Below, piece after piece: positions 32,901-59,748 of a DNA stretch of 64,000 bases (the first letter of the stretch is position 1; every line of letters begins with the position of its first letter). The DNA comes from Chamaea fasciata (taxonomy: Eukaryota; Chordata; Aves; Passeriformes; Sylviidae), in assembly GCA_029207755.1 (NCBI GenBank), contig JARCOQ010000005.1, forward strand, positions 54,339,563 to 54,403,562, read 5' to 3'. A program made the position numbers and the translations under genes. The notes under the pieces are model-generated. The model was not told the origin of the DNA. It did not search any database and worked only from the letters and a program-made list of their open reading frames with translations.

Positions 32901-34185
32901 TTTGCTGACGTCAATGGGAGTTGGGTGAGACCTCAAAGAAAGCCTGCTGGACTGATGATCTTTACATGGGTGTATAGATTGCCAGTGATTTCACCCTGTC
33001 CTGACCAAAAAAGTCACTGAAGTTCTTATCTGATCATTCACGAGTATTAGATAGACATAGTGAAGCCAGAAGTAGAATTGGAGAAATGAAGTGTCCAAAA
33101 CTATTGCAGTTTTGCACTCCCAGTAAATCACTGCTCCCATTTCCAGTTGGTTTTGTGCATGGCCACACGTACCCAGACGAGGTCAGGGGGAATATTCTGG
33201 CATCCTGTTGGAGCTCCGTCGCCTCCATCTCCTGGCCATTACAGCCACACTGGGGGCAGATCCTGCACACAGCTCTGGAAGGAAGGTGTTACCTCCTCAT
33301 GTCTGTAACTGCAGTCTCTCTTGCAAGATGTGGAGCAGGGGCTGTGGTTACACTTTTACACAACAGCTTCAAGGGCTCCGCGCTCACTCTGCTGTCAAGC
33401 CGCCCTCTCATCATTCAGTTCCAAGGGCAGGGAATGTAGAGGCAAGGGCAAAGATTTTGTCTTTGGAGCAGGGAGGATGGGCAGAGGCACCTGGAGGGGA
33501 AGGAGCTGCTGCCAGTGGAAGTGAACTGCCTGGGGACAGCACGAAGAGCCAGCACATGTTCCTGGAGGAGGGAGAAGCTGCAGCAGATGGCGGCTCACTA
33601 GAAACAGATTAAAGCGGCTGGTACGGAACCAAGACGTGGCACCGAGGGTCGGTTCAGATCTGAAACAAACTGTTCCCAGCAGAGCTCGGGCTTGGTTGGG
33701 AAACGGGAAACCTGTGCTCATTCCCTCCTCAAAACGAGGAGATTGAAGTCTGTGCGCCCCATCTCCCCTGGGAACAGGGACCTCCAAGGGCTCACATAAC
33801 CTGAGGAGTGGCGCTGGGAGGAGCAGGAAGGCAGAGGGATGAGCTCCCACTGCATTGGAGAGATTCATTTCCTCTCACACCCACTGCAGCAGTGTTCCCC
33901 AGTGATGAAGTGTCCAAACCCTGGGGCCAGTTCAGTGTGTGACAGACACACCAATTTGCCCTTCAGCTGCCCAGTATTAATGCACCTGGAACCTGGTGGA
34001 TTTTAGGAGCAGGCATTCCATGCTGCAGAGCCTGGCATGGCTGAACCCAGCGGAGCTCACAAGGAACAGGGCCTGCACCTACCTTTAGAAACTGCTTTCA
34101 CCTGGGAATTTCAGCTCTGGGACAGGCATTTTAGTACCTCGCCAATATTTAAAATTTACATGTGTGAGGAATCATATTACCTTAG

Positions 34186-34500
34186 AGAAATGGAATCACA
34201 GAACCATGAAGGTTGGAAAAAACCTCCGAGATTGTTGGGTCCAACTTGTGACTGACCCCACCTTGTCACCCAGACCAGAGCACTGAGTGCTGCCACATCC
34301 AGTCCTTCCTTAAAAACCTCCAGGGATGGGGACTCCAGACCTCCCTGGGCAGCCCCTTCCAATGCCTGACAGCCTTCTACATTTCCAAATACATTAAGCA
34401 CTTCCTGAACTGCAAATATATCCTTGCCTAGTCCAGAGCTGGGAGCCACTGTTGTCCTTACTCTCGAGACAGACAGACTGTTTTGGATACTCCTCCCTTA
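34186..34500 (-). mobile_element. CR1 LINE 3' fragment, intergenic
   Basis: A reverse-strand CR1. It starts (3' end) with aatcacagaaccatgaaggt and contains tgggtccaacttgtgactga and aaacctccagggatggggac. It marks the far boundary beyond the probable STK38L 3'UTR. Confidence 0.87.
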
Positions 34501-35410
34501 TCCTTCCTTAGGAAGATTGTCAGAAAAAGCCTTTTATTGCCCAAAGCGTTATTGTTTTGCTTAGGTACCAGGCACATTTTGTACAAGAACAAAGAAATGA
34601 AAAATGTAGATAGTCACAGTGTGTCTTATAAACCCTAAACTAAGATGAGATTTAAGGAGAGATTTATTCATGCTGAAGGCATAGCCTTCATATTTGCTAT
34701 TCAAGTGCTTTTTCTGAGGAACACCTGATTCGGTAATGCAAGGAGGTAAAGAACTAAACTTGTATTTCCTTATGATGTGTAGCTCTGCCATACAATCATG
34801 TTCAGTCAAGGGAAGAAAAGGGTGATCTCATTAAATAGAATTTGCAAAATTCTGTTTTATTTTTACCTTTACTGAGAGCAGCAATTCTGGAGCTGAGGGA
34901 GGGAGGGAGGCCTCCTGTTCTTCTCAGGAGGGCTCCAGACAAGGCCAAGTAGTACCCTGCTCCTTCTCCTGGCTTTCAGTTGCTCCACTCTGATCATTTT
35001 TTTTATGCAACTTTCACTGCTTTTGCTGCTGCTGCTCTGAACTTGGCAGGGAAAGTGGAACAGTAGGACAGAAAGAATGCTATAGTGGATCAAAGGACAC
35101 ATCTACCCCGGGAAGCCTTTCCTGGATAAATTACAGCCTATGGGGAAGGTAAGACTCTGGAGAAGATCAGTAACCATTTGAGAAGTAGCTTCTTCATGTG
35201 ACTGCAGGTGGGACAAGTCCAACAATATTTGCTTTCTCTACTTTCCAGTTGAGTGTAACAACACTGGGGTGTTTCATTGTCCGTGGAATTCAAGATGAGA
35301 ATCCACAAAATAGGATCTCAATTCCTTAGATGTCTCCCATTCTGGAAGAGAAATCCAGTACACAGGGGTAAAAGAAATGAAAACTGCAACTTTACAAAAA
35401 GAATGCTACT

Positions 35411-35416
35411 TTTATT
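35411..35416 (-). terminator. Candidate distal poly(A) signal AATAAA of STK38L
   Basis: On the minus strand, gaaAATAAAagtagc is followed within about 25 nt by a T-rich stretch (ttctttttg) and further T-rich sequence. This is the usual layout of a cleavage site. Spacing from the stop (about 3.9 kb) fits a long 3'UTR. Confidence 0.5.
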
Positions 35417-38400
35417 TTCAAATGCTGTAAAAAGCCTCATATAAATTTTTATAATGCTTCTATGTAACTTTCCCAACCACAACTAATGAAACAGTCTAGG
35501 AAAAATATAGCAGTTGCCATTTTGACTCCAAGAACGAGCTGCTGTGAGATCCCAACAGTAAAAGGACAAGGTACAGTGTGTTAACAACGCCTGTATTTGC
35601 TTGTGTTATTGAGAAAGTGAGAGCACTTCCTAAGCATTACCTGGGCTAGACTGCAGGATTCCCTGCTTGCTGGGCACAGGAGGAATGTCACCCTTGGGGA
35701 TGACAGCAGAGCTGTGTGCTGTTCCTGGTGCCCATTCCTGGTGCCCCCTGGCTGAACTCCCCCCGGCAGGTGCCCTTATCCCAGACTGTCTCCAACGGCT
35801 CAGGTGGGGAACAATTGACCTATAAAAATAACACTTCTATAACTCTCCAGCAAGGCAAATTGAACAGTGCAAATGCAGTATCAACAAGATTTGATTTCTG
35901 AATGCTGGCAATTTTTTTTTTTTAAACTCCTTTTGCACATGAGTCAACCTCTGCTGATGTCCTGTACCTAAGGCCACTCACTCATGCTGATTGGAGATGG
36001 AACGAAGTGCAAAAGCTCAGCTGCAGTTCCCAATCCAAGCTTCCTCCCCACTTTCAGGGAATTCCGATCCAGAGTTTGGATTCAGGCTCTCCACTTCCAT
36101 CAACGCACTCAAGTTTTCCCTGCTGAAATAGGCAAACGTCCCAGCAAACCTCTGATAACAATTTGCATACACAATTTCACGTTTTAACAAAAGTTTAACA
36201 AAACATACTTCCAGAAAATAAATTTTCACATGGTTGCAATCATCAAGCCATTTCAGGATCTTTGGTACTCCAAGAATAAGAAAAATAAATGGCACAGTGA
36301 CTAACATTGCCAAAGGAAAACACACAACCATCCAAAGGAATCAGACAGAAATAACAAAATTAAAGATATGTTGCACTTCCTTTTTTTTTTTTTTTTTTGA
36401 AAGCCAGTGTAGATTAACCTGCTGTTCTCTTTAATCCACTACAGTGTCACAGTTTCACCTTTAAAAAAAACCCCTATCATCCTAAAAGCAGTAGTTAATA
36501 TTGTTTAACTTGACTTACTGATTAAAATAATGCTATGTTTACAAAAAATTTTAAAAAGTCAACTACCACAATACAGGAGTTTATGCTAGATAGGCTGCAG
36601 GCTGTTTCCTTATGGATATAACTCCTATGTGAGCACTGATATGATTAATCATCTGCAGTTTTAAATTAGTATTATCTTTAGTGTTGCAAATAGAAGGGTT
36701 GAGCTTTTTTCCCGAGTTTGTAAACCAGTAAGTATGTACAGACATAGTTGTTTAATAGATAGCTTTAAATTAAGTGTGTATTTCTCTGCCCTCCCCTAAG
36801 CCCCACAGGAAAAAAAAAAATCACCAGTATCACTGAGCATTTGCAGTTTCCATGAAACTGAGCTTGTCTCAACAAGTTTGAGCAAAGACTTCTTTGTAGG
36901 TCACGTTAATGGGGTTACTGTGCTCTTCTGAAAGGTGGTGTTTGCAGGAATTCCAATTCCAGTGCACGCAGTGCCCCATGGATGAGACTGGAAATGAAAA
37001 CCAATGAAAATTGTTTTGAATAGCAGTGTCCTTCGAGGCCAAGTTTGCATCTCATGATTTTTTTTTTTCTGCCTGAGCTTCCCTGTTTTGAAATCAAAGC
37101 CTTGGGAAGGCATTTCCTTTCCTGAGAAGCCTCAGGAGCTCTTGGGGCAATAATGGCAGAATGATGCCTGAAAGGTGAATTTAAATGAGTTGTTGTTTTT
37201 TTACAGCCTTTGGATGGACACAGGTTGAGCCTCAGCACACTGACAAGGCTAAGAACAACACTGGAGAATTTTTAAGGACCTTGCCCCAACAGCAGTACAG
37301 GAATGTTAATTAGTGTAAGGTCTGGGAAGCAAATCTGGGAGATCAAGGAGCTGTTCCCACCTCAGTCCAGCATTCAGGCAGAAGCTCAGCTTAGCTTTGC
37401 TCTGATAGAAAATTGGATGGGCCTCAGGCAGTGGCTACTCCTCTTTGAGGAGCTGAAGACTAAAACTGTTTGGTATAAATAACAGCTATTAGATGCTTCA
37501 AGGGAGACAAAAGCATGGAGGGAAGTCTGGATCAGGGAAGACTACCTGCCCATCACAGGCACTGATGCACAGAAATCTTTCTGGCAAATGGGCTCTTATG
37601 CAACAGATGAACATCCCAGTATGTTTTTCAGAGCATACAAATAATTCAGAACAGCTGATACCACAGTGCCTAATAGCAATAAATATTTCTCTAATGGCTT
37701 TATAACAGTAGTTTCCATATTGCTACAAAAGTCTGTCCAGTGGAATCTTTCCTGCTGTATGCCAAAACATCCTGTGCTCCACTCAGAGAGGTTTAAGGTG
37801 CCTTTCACTGGTGTGCAGAGGAGGGAGACAGCAACAGTGACTCTGCTCGGTCAACCACTGGGGAATTGTTCATTGCTGTACTTCTTTTTTGACCAGAAAA
37901 TGACAGCAGAGATCTCTGCTGCACTGTGACAGATTCAAAGCCCTGCAGATAAGCTGTGAGTACAGGCAGAGAAAGTCACTAGGGACCAGATAATTGCAAA
38001 CTACTCAGGGAGAGCAACTCAGTCCTGAACTGCTGCTGAGCTGATGTACAAAACCAGAGCCTGCACATGGAGGTATTTCTGCTTCTGCTTCCTCTACCCA
38101 GGGGAAGGAGACCTGGCTCAGCTGTCAGGTTGTCACCTTCCTGCAGACTGGCCACAAGAACACTTAGGTGGTCCCTGGAAACTGGGCTGCAGGCCCAGCT
38201 GATCCCTGCTAATCCCATGGCCAAGCCAGGTGGAGATCCTGGAAGAAAAGGAGTCCACTGGAAAGTCTGAGTGTAGTGGGACACTCCATTTCCTCCATGT
38301 GAGCAGACGCTGTGATTTTGGAGAGGTTAGAGCAGGATCCCTTCTGCCTGCAGCTGCTCAGGGAGGAAAAAAAACCGAAAAAGCACCAATCTGATCACTC

Positions 38401-39088
38401 TTCTAGAACACATTTTGCACAGAGAGAAGACAATGTTCGAATTATGAGCAGCTCAAAGATGATCTGCTTTAGAGCAGAGGCAGGAATGCAGTCTTGGAAA
38501 CTCCGCCATCTCCTCAAAACTTTGTATCAGAATGTTTCCCTTCTGCTAAAAATATTGATACTTTTTATTTAGATTCCTTTTTTCTTTTGAAATTGCCAGT
38601 AGGCATTATCACCTCTTACTGCAATACTGCCAACCATCCTATCCTTTAAAGCAGAAATATCACTAAACAGATCATAGGGACTGCCTCACTGCCACAACAC
38701 TGTGGGAAAAGGGACAAAAGGGATAATGATAAAGGGCTGATAAAGCCCTGCACTGGGGGCAAGAGAGGGCACACAGGACATATGGAGGCCCAGAGGACAC
38801 TGCTATTTAAAATAATTCCATGTGCTACACTCATGGGGGATCTGCAGACCACAAATGGAACACCCTTGAGCAACTGCTCAGAGATGTCTGCAAATGTGGA
38901 CAATTTTCTTTATACTGCATATCTAAACCCCACCAGGTGAGCAGTACAACAACAATGCTGCATCAAATGATATGTTTCCCTCCTGGGTGGATTAGATGGT
39001 TTACAGTACAAACAAAGCCACAGTACAGAGAGGCATAATTAACCGTTATCCACACGTAGGCAGTGCAGGAAAAGGGATGCACGTTCCT

Positions 39089-39094
39089 TTTATT
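39089..39094 (-). terminator. Candidate proximal poly(A) signal AATAAA of STK38L
   Basis: The minus strand reads ggAATAAAagg, 253 nt beyond the stop codon, with a GTG-containing stretch downstream (acgtgtgg). It would produce a short 3'UTR isoform. Confidence 0.35.
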
Positions 39095-39346
39095 CCAGTA
39101 CCTTTGTATAATAAAGTTAACAAAAACATTCAAATATTAAAAAAAAAAAGAAAGAAAAAGAAAAAAGCCAGCTGGCACTGCCAACTAATTCCTGTAGTAG
39201 TCTTAGAAATCCTAATCCTGTAGAATTTCCGTGTGAAATCGATGCGCACCAGAGTTGATGTGTTGATAACTAACGCCAAGCGGGCCTGGTGATGCAGCTA
39301 CCTGAGGTTTGTGTTTGCAATCTCCTCTGGGGGGTTGTGTTCTGTC

Positions 39347-53856
<14,510 letters not shown>

Positions 53857-54825
53857 CTGGAACAGAGCAGGTCAAATCATTACTCACTTCAAAAAGAAAA
53901 TTAAAGAAAATGTATATTTCTCTTTCCCACCCTCCATCTCCAAATTCTTAGGCACTCCAGAATTCACAGTAAAGGCACTGTTCTTTAGATATAAGAAACC
54001 CTATTAAAAGCTGCCTTATAAAATCATCCCAAGATAGCAGGAGGATGTGCTACCCACTCTAAAAAATAACAACATGTTGGCAAAACAAAGAGTGAATCAT
54101 AGCAAAGAGCACGGCATGCTCTGGGCAGCTCACGCAGCTGTGCTTGGCCACAAATATGGAAAATGTCCCACTGGCAGACCTGGGCCCAGCCTGGGGGAGA
54201 GAAAAGGAAAAGGGGAAGGAGAGAGAAGGATCAGGCAGCTCCCAGAGGTGGACTTGTCACAAGTCTGTGACAATTTCAGACTCCAAAAATTCTAGATGTT
54301 TAAAAAAAAAGGATGGGATAAAATGAGACATCAAATGGACCAAACCCCTAACCCCAGTCTAGAGGAGAAGTTATTTCAAGGATAAAGATAACCATCAAAT
54401 ATATTTGAAATTTAAGGCTGCTCCACAAAGTTACACGTGGCCTGGTGGCACTTATGGCTTAGGGTACATGGTCACTGGGCACCTAAAAACTGGGAAGAAA
54501 GAAGAAAGAAAGCAAGAAGAAAGGTTGCTCTCTTTGAGAGCTTTCATCCTGAACCCAAAGAACTTCGATGTACTGGAACAACACTTTTTAATGCTGGAAA
54601 AAAGACATCTCAGGGCAGCTCTGAGATCCCTGCAGCTGATCCAGGAAAGCCAGGGGAGAATAAAAAACCCCAGAAATACAGCACAGTTTGTCCTAAGATT
54701 CATGCCCTACCTGGAAGTGGGTTAAGGCACTTTAGGAGAGCCTCATGGAAGAGAAGCACGAAAAGCAGCATCTCAGCCCCACTCTCATTTGGTCAGGTTG
54801 TTCTGAGGTTAGTTTTGGAAAATTA

Positions 54826-55148
54826 CACATCACAGAACCATGGAATGGCCTGGGTTGGAAGGGACCTCCAATACCCTGTTCTCCACTCCCCTGCCATGGA
54901 CAGGGACACATCTATCCCAGCTTGCTCCAAGCCCCTTCTGGCCTTGGACACTGCCAGGGATGGGGCAGCCACAGCTTCTCTGGGCACCCTGTGCCAGGGC
55001 CTCACCACCCTCAGAGGGAAGAATTTCTTCCTCATATCCAATCTAAACCTCCTCTCTGTCAGTGTGAAGCCATTCCCCCTTGTCCTGTCACTCCAGGCCC
55101 TTGTCAAGTCTCTCTCCATCTTTCCTGTGGGCTCCCTTCAGGCACTGG
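54826..55148 (-). mobile_element. CR1 LINE 3' fragment in STK38L 5' region
   Basis: Reverse-strand CR1 beginning cacagaaccatggaatggcc and including aagaatttcttcctcatatc and ctctgtcagtgtgaagccat. Very similar to the copy at 59.2 kb, so probably from a related, relatively young subfamily. It is in sense orientation with STK38L. Confidence 0.92.
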
Positions 55149-58100
55149 GCTTCCTTTTTATTCTTTACTTAATCCTTCCATTTCACCAGAGGATTGTGCA
55201 GAAGACAAATCCCGAATTAGGCTTAATTTAAGCAGATCCTAATAGCTTTTAAGGTGAACTGATTAGGGGTTTCATACAGAAGAAAACTTGCACGTCCACA
55301 CTGGGGCAGGAGGATTGCTGGACTCTGCTCCAGGCTCTTGGTTTTGATTCTGCCTGCTGCACTCTGAGAGGGTGGGATTTTAGCCTGTGGGTTTTCCATG
55401 GGATCTGATGTGACAATAGGATATTTGTTGCCAGAAACGCAGCTGCTGTGTTGCAAATAAAGGCGTTTTATAGCATCATGTAGATATTATTTTAGCTGTT
55501 TATTTTGAAGTGCACAAGACACCAGAATTTTGAGAATAAAAATATATTTCTCAAAAAAGGCACAAAGAGGTTTTAATAGCACTACAGCTGCTTCAAAGTA
55601 TGTCGATGTTTCTATTTTTTAATTAATCTTTTATCCCCTACAGTTTTCTACTAAAGAAAGATGAGATCTGTCAATTTCTACTAGTGTTTACTAAAACTTA
55701 GGCAGTTCCTTTTTTCCCCACAGAGACATCCCTCATGCTGGACACATCTCCAAAGGCTGGGAGAACTTAGCACTGATCTCACTGTTGTGTTTATTGTACA
55801 GTTTATTTTACACTTTTTCCCTCAATAGAAGGGAAAAGATAAATACAAAACAGTTGATAAGAGCAAATCAAACAGAGCAACTGCTGACCACACACTGGCA
55901 TCTGTGATAAGTTATTTCAAGAAATGACCTAACAGAGTAAAAACCTGCCTTCTGATTATTTTGGAACATCAGGATAGAGCAGCATTAACCCAGGCTTGAA
56001 ATGGATTAACCTTTACTTAAGGTGGAGCAGGCAGAATCTCACACCGGATATTTCTCCTTTGCACGTCTTGTATTCCTGGTAGGATAAAACAACACTGCAA
56101 CTTGATTTCCTCTTCATTTGTTTTCCCCATGCTCTACACTCACAAATGCAGGCACTGCCAGACAGCAAATCCAAGTCACTGAGCCATATTAAACTTGTAA
56201 AAACGAGATCCCAATTCCAGCAATGGCACCCCACGCTATGGACAGCAGCACTGTCCCTCATATGCTTCACAGGAGGGAAATACAGATGAGCGTCCCCCGT
56301 TAGCTCTGCCACTGTGGGGAAAAAAAAACAACCCAAAACCACCACAAAGAAAATATTTGTAAAACCAAGAGATGCCTTAAGCTCTCCAGAGCCCCCAAAG
56401 CAAATGAAAAAAAGCACAGACCTGGCAGGAGGCGCGAGATATCCCACAAAATCCTATGTGAACACACAGCTGAGAAAACCTCTTCAGCCTTCTTCCTCCT
56501 GAGTCTCTGCTTCCACTAAGGAGCCCCCAAACACAGCACAAATACACACCCCAGACAAAATATTCAGCTGGGAGTCACCAAGTACAGTCCTTAAGCATGA
56601 CCTTTAAAAACAAATGATGCAAAGGGATGGGGGCGGGAAGGAAGGAGCTCCAAAATAGGACCTTTTATTGACAGCACACTACTTGTACTGACCTCACCCC
56701 ACTAACGGGAATGCTTTGAAAAGGTGCCACCCGTAATTCTTGGAAATGCCCTCACAAGCCTACAGTTCACTCAAATTCATGCCACTTCCACAGTGGAGCC
56801 ATTCCACTCCTGCTGCATCACCGGAATTACTTTAGGCTCCCTGGACAATGAAGAAGGTCATATTCAACCAGCTGGCCACACTGAGCCAGAACTCCCCAGG
56901 ATGACAGGGATCTTTCTGAAGGGCCTGGAACATCCCCAAGTGCGAGGAAGAAAGACATCAAACGGATGGAATCGACAGGAGCCACTGAGCCCGCGGGAGC
57001 AGGGGTGCCATATGTGCTGCCTGGCCCAGGAAATGAGCCCCTGCCTCCCGCAGGGATGGCTCAAATCCCAGCCTGAGCTCTACTGATGCCAGCTCGGCAC
57101 CTGCAGCACGGGGAGAAGGACTAATGGACGTGCAGCAGCCGGGGAAAATCTTGCCACCAGAGTCAGGAGGGAGAACAGCACACAGGGGAGGAGAGGAGGG
57201 AGAAGGATGAGGGAGAGCAGGTCACAGCTACAGAAAGGGAAGAGCAACCCAATGCTACTGGAGTTTTCAAGAGATGTCTCCAAGCAAGTCTCTCCTCATC
57301 CATCATTGAATAGAATTTGTCAGTTGGAAGGGTCCTCTCCCTCCTGGTAGAAAAATGTTGCCTAATCAAAGCATACATTTGACCTTTTTGTTCCTGGATC
57401 TTTCCTGACTGGGAAGCAGAGAAAGGCCAAGCAGCATTGACTACAACTTCAGTCTGCACTCCCATTTGTCACAACAGCTCTAAATCAAACTCTGCATCTG
57501 TTTGCCTGGACTTTCCACCATTGAAACTCCCACACCCAGATTCTGCTACACCACTGGTAACTCCAAACCCCACATCCTCTCTGGGGCACCTCTTGGCAGC
57601 TCCTACAGCCTGTCATTAATATTTTCATTAAACTATTGGATTACATCTCCTGTAAATGAGTGCAAAAATCACTGAGGCATCCAACCAATCCCATCTGCTG
57701 CAGCAACTCCGACGAGGAGAGATGGAAGAAATCAAAGCAAATGGAGAACTGAAACTCAGCACTTTGCAGGATCACTTTCTAATCAGGAAGGGATAAGAAG
57801 ATAGAATCCAAGCCTCCTACACAGGCAAGTCTCCTGCACAGCTGTGTCAGTAAGAAAAGCCACAGGATATATCAGATCAGGCTGGATCTATACTATCAAA
57901 CTAATCTGAACCTAAGTCTCACAATGGAAACATCGTTTTTCTCTTTGAAGCCACATGTGCAGTACAGTTATACAGTAGCCCTAGAACAAATTTAATCAGT
58001 GAGTATTTAAGTTAGGGAGCAAACCCCACATCCAATTCTGTCAGAGAAAAACGCCTTTTTCCCACATGACAAAAGGATGCTGCGCGGTCTCTGATTTGGA

Positions 58101-58635
58101 GTTACAACATCAAGTTACACACACATTCGGCAGGATAGGGAAGAGCAATCGTCCCTCCAAAATGACATCAATGCACAGAAAGACTGATAACAATTTTAAT
58201 TTATCCACTCAAGCATACCCCTAAAGCCCAGCAGTTAGGAAGGCAGTTTGCTATTACAGTAAAAACTGCCAAGTTTATGAAGTTTCCATTTAACGTTCCA
58301 AGAGAATTTGCCTCTTGAATCAAAGCCTCTGGATAAGGCAGATACCGAAACATATTTTTGCCTTTCAAAATTCCCATTGTTTCAGCGTGACACTGAACGT
58401 GCTCCTGAAATGCAGTACACAAATGGCATTTTTCAAGAATTAGGGAATAAAGAGAAAGGAGAGATGAAGCAAACACATAGAGCAGAATAAAGTGGGTACC
58501 TTCAGGAATTCTAGCTGTCACCACTGTGCCCAAAGCTGGGCTCTTCTGGGTGAGAAGTTAAAGCAGATTCTGCTTGGCTCCTTCCAGACAACACAACCCA
58601 GCAGCTCACCAAGTTGGGCACTAAAACCCACGGCT

Positions 58636-58683
58636 GACAAGGATTATATTAAAAGAAATGACAAGGATTATATTTAAAAAATG
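58636..58683 (+). repeat. 24-bp tandem duplication
   Basis: Two adjacent copies beginning gacaaggattatatt, at 58636-58659 and 58660-58683, differing only in their A-rich tails. Confidence 0.9.
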
Positions 58684-59151
58684 AGGTGCTATCTAGGAAA
58701 GCAGCACAGACACGACAAAGCTTCGAGCACAAGCGCCAGCCCTGCGGTCTCCAAATTGTTTGAATTCTCCTAAAGAGAGACAGGATATATATAAAACTGA
58801 AAAAAACTCAACCCACCATACACAAATAACAGCATGATTCACACCAAGGGGCAGTGGCCAGGGCCAGACAAATGAAAAAAACAGCCCAAGGCTCAGCAGC
58901 ATGATGTGGTGGGACATAATCTGGGCAGCTTCTGAGACATGCAACAAATACGTGGGGTAAGCAAACAGAGAGCTAAGACAAAAATGCTGTACAACAGCTG
59001 ATAGTTCCAGTGACGGAACAGAAGGAGAAAGTACCATCAGCCCAGAGGGAAAATGACTTTCTGTACTACAGTTTCTGCTAGCACAGGTTTGGTAACTGTG
59101 CTGTGCATATTTTCACCATCCAATTGTTTATACTGAACCTCCTCCTGCTGA

Positions 59152-59748
59152 GGATCATGGAATGGCCTAGGCTGGAAGGGACCTTAAAAATCATCCAGTT
59201 CCAAGCCCCTGCCATGGGCAGGGACACCTTCCACTATACCAGCTTGCTCCAAGCCCCTTCTGGCCTTGGACACTGCCAGGGATGGGGCAGCCACAGCTTC
59301 TCCGGGCACCCTGTGCCAGGGCCTTCCCACTGTCACAGGGAAGAATTTCTTGCTCATATCCAACCTAAACCTCCTCTCTGTCAGTGTGAAGCCATTCCCC
59401 GTTCTCCTGTCACTCCAGGCACTTGTCAAGAGTCTCTCTCCATCTTTCCTGTGGGCTCCCTTCAGGCACTGCAAGGCCACAATGAGGTCCCCCCAAAGCC
59501 TTCTCCTCTCCAGGCTGAACAATCCCAATTCCCTCAGCCTTTCCTCCCAGCAGAGCTGCTCCATCCCTCTGATGCCCTTGGTGTCCCTGCTCTGGCCTGG
59601 CTCCAGCAGCTCCCTGTCCTTGCTGTGCTGGGCCCAGGGCTGGGTGCAGCCCTGCAGGGGGGTCTCAGCAGAGCGGGGCAGAGGGGCAGAATCCCCCCTC
59701 CCCTGCTGCCCTGGGGCTCTGGGTGCAGCCCAGCACAGGGGGGGTTTT
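59152..59748 (-). mobile_element. CR1 LINE 3' fragment in STK38L 5' region (longer copy)
   Basis: About 600 bp of reverse-strand CR1: 3' end ggatcatggaatggcctagg, the shared block with the 54.8 kb copy, then the upstream segment caatgaggtccccccaaagc and ccctggggctctgggtgcag. Open frames through it are repeat-derived, not genes. Confidence 0.92.

Larger units (their letters stand above)
27291..35394. other. Intergenic region between STK38L and BMAL2
   Basis: About 8 kb between the BMAL2 CpG island and the probable STK38L poly(A) site. Contains CR1 fragments at 28450, 29244 and 34186, and CACGTG E-boxes at 28265-28270 and 29915-29920. A moderately GC-rich stretch lies at 33200-33850. Short open frames lack family resemblance or splice support, so no gene is called. 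Confidence 0.7.
35395..39346 (-). other. STK38L: Probable long 3'UTR of STK38L
   Basis: After the stop codon there are about 3.9 kb of AT-rich sequence with no recognisable CR1 copy and no convincing exon. They end at a good poly(A) signal with downstream T-rich sequence. Human STK38L has a 3'UTR of several kilobases (recalled). The exact end is inferred. An earlier AATAAA at 39094-39089 could give a short form of about 260 nt. A T18 run lies at 36381-36398 (plus strand). Confidence 0.55.

Noticed and set aside
33208..33868. GC-richer block with overlapping open frames of 134-157 codons on both strands
   Set aside because: No recognisable domain, codon structure or splice pattern. It may be an old repeat or just GC-rich unique sequence.
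36017..36331. Minus-strand open frame of 104 codons with a hydrophobic segment (MVVCFPLAMLVTVPFIFLIL) and a GTATGT donor-like site, resembling a small membrane protein exon
   Set aside because: It lies inside the probable STK38L 3'UTR and is AT-rich. An in-frame stop lies just upstream, the presumed acceptor is poor and no flanking exon or family match was recognised.
54437..55242. Open frames up to 264 codons
   Set aside because: They run from unique sequence into a CR1 copy with no splice or family support.
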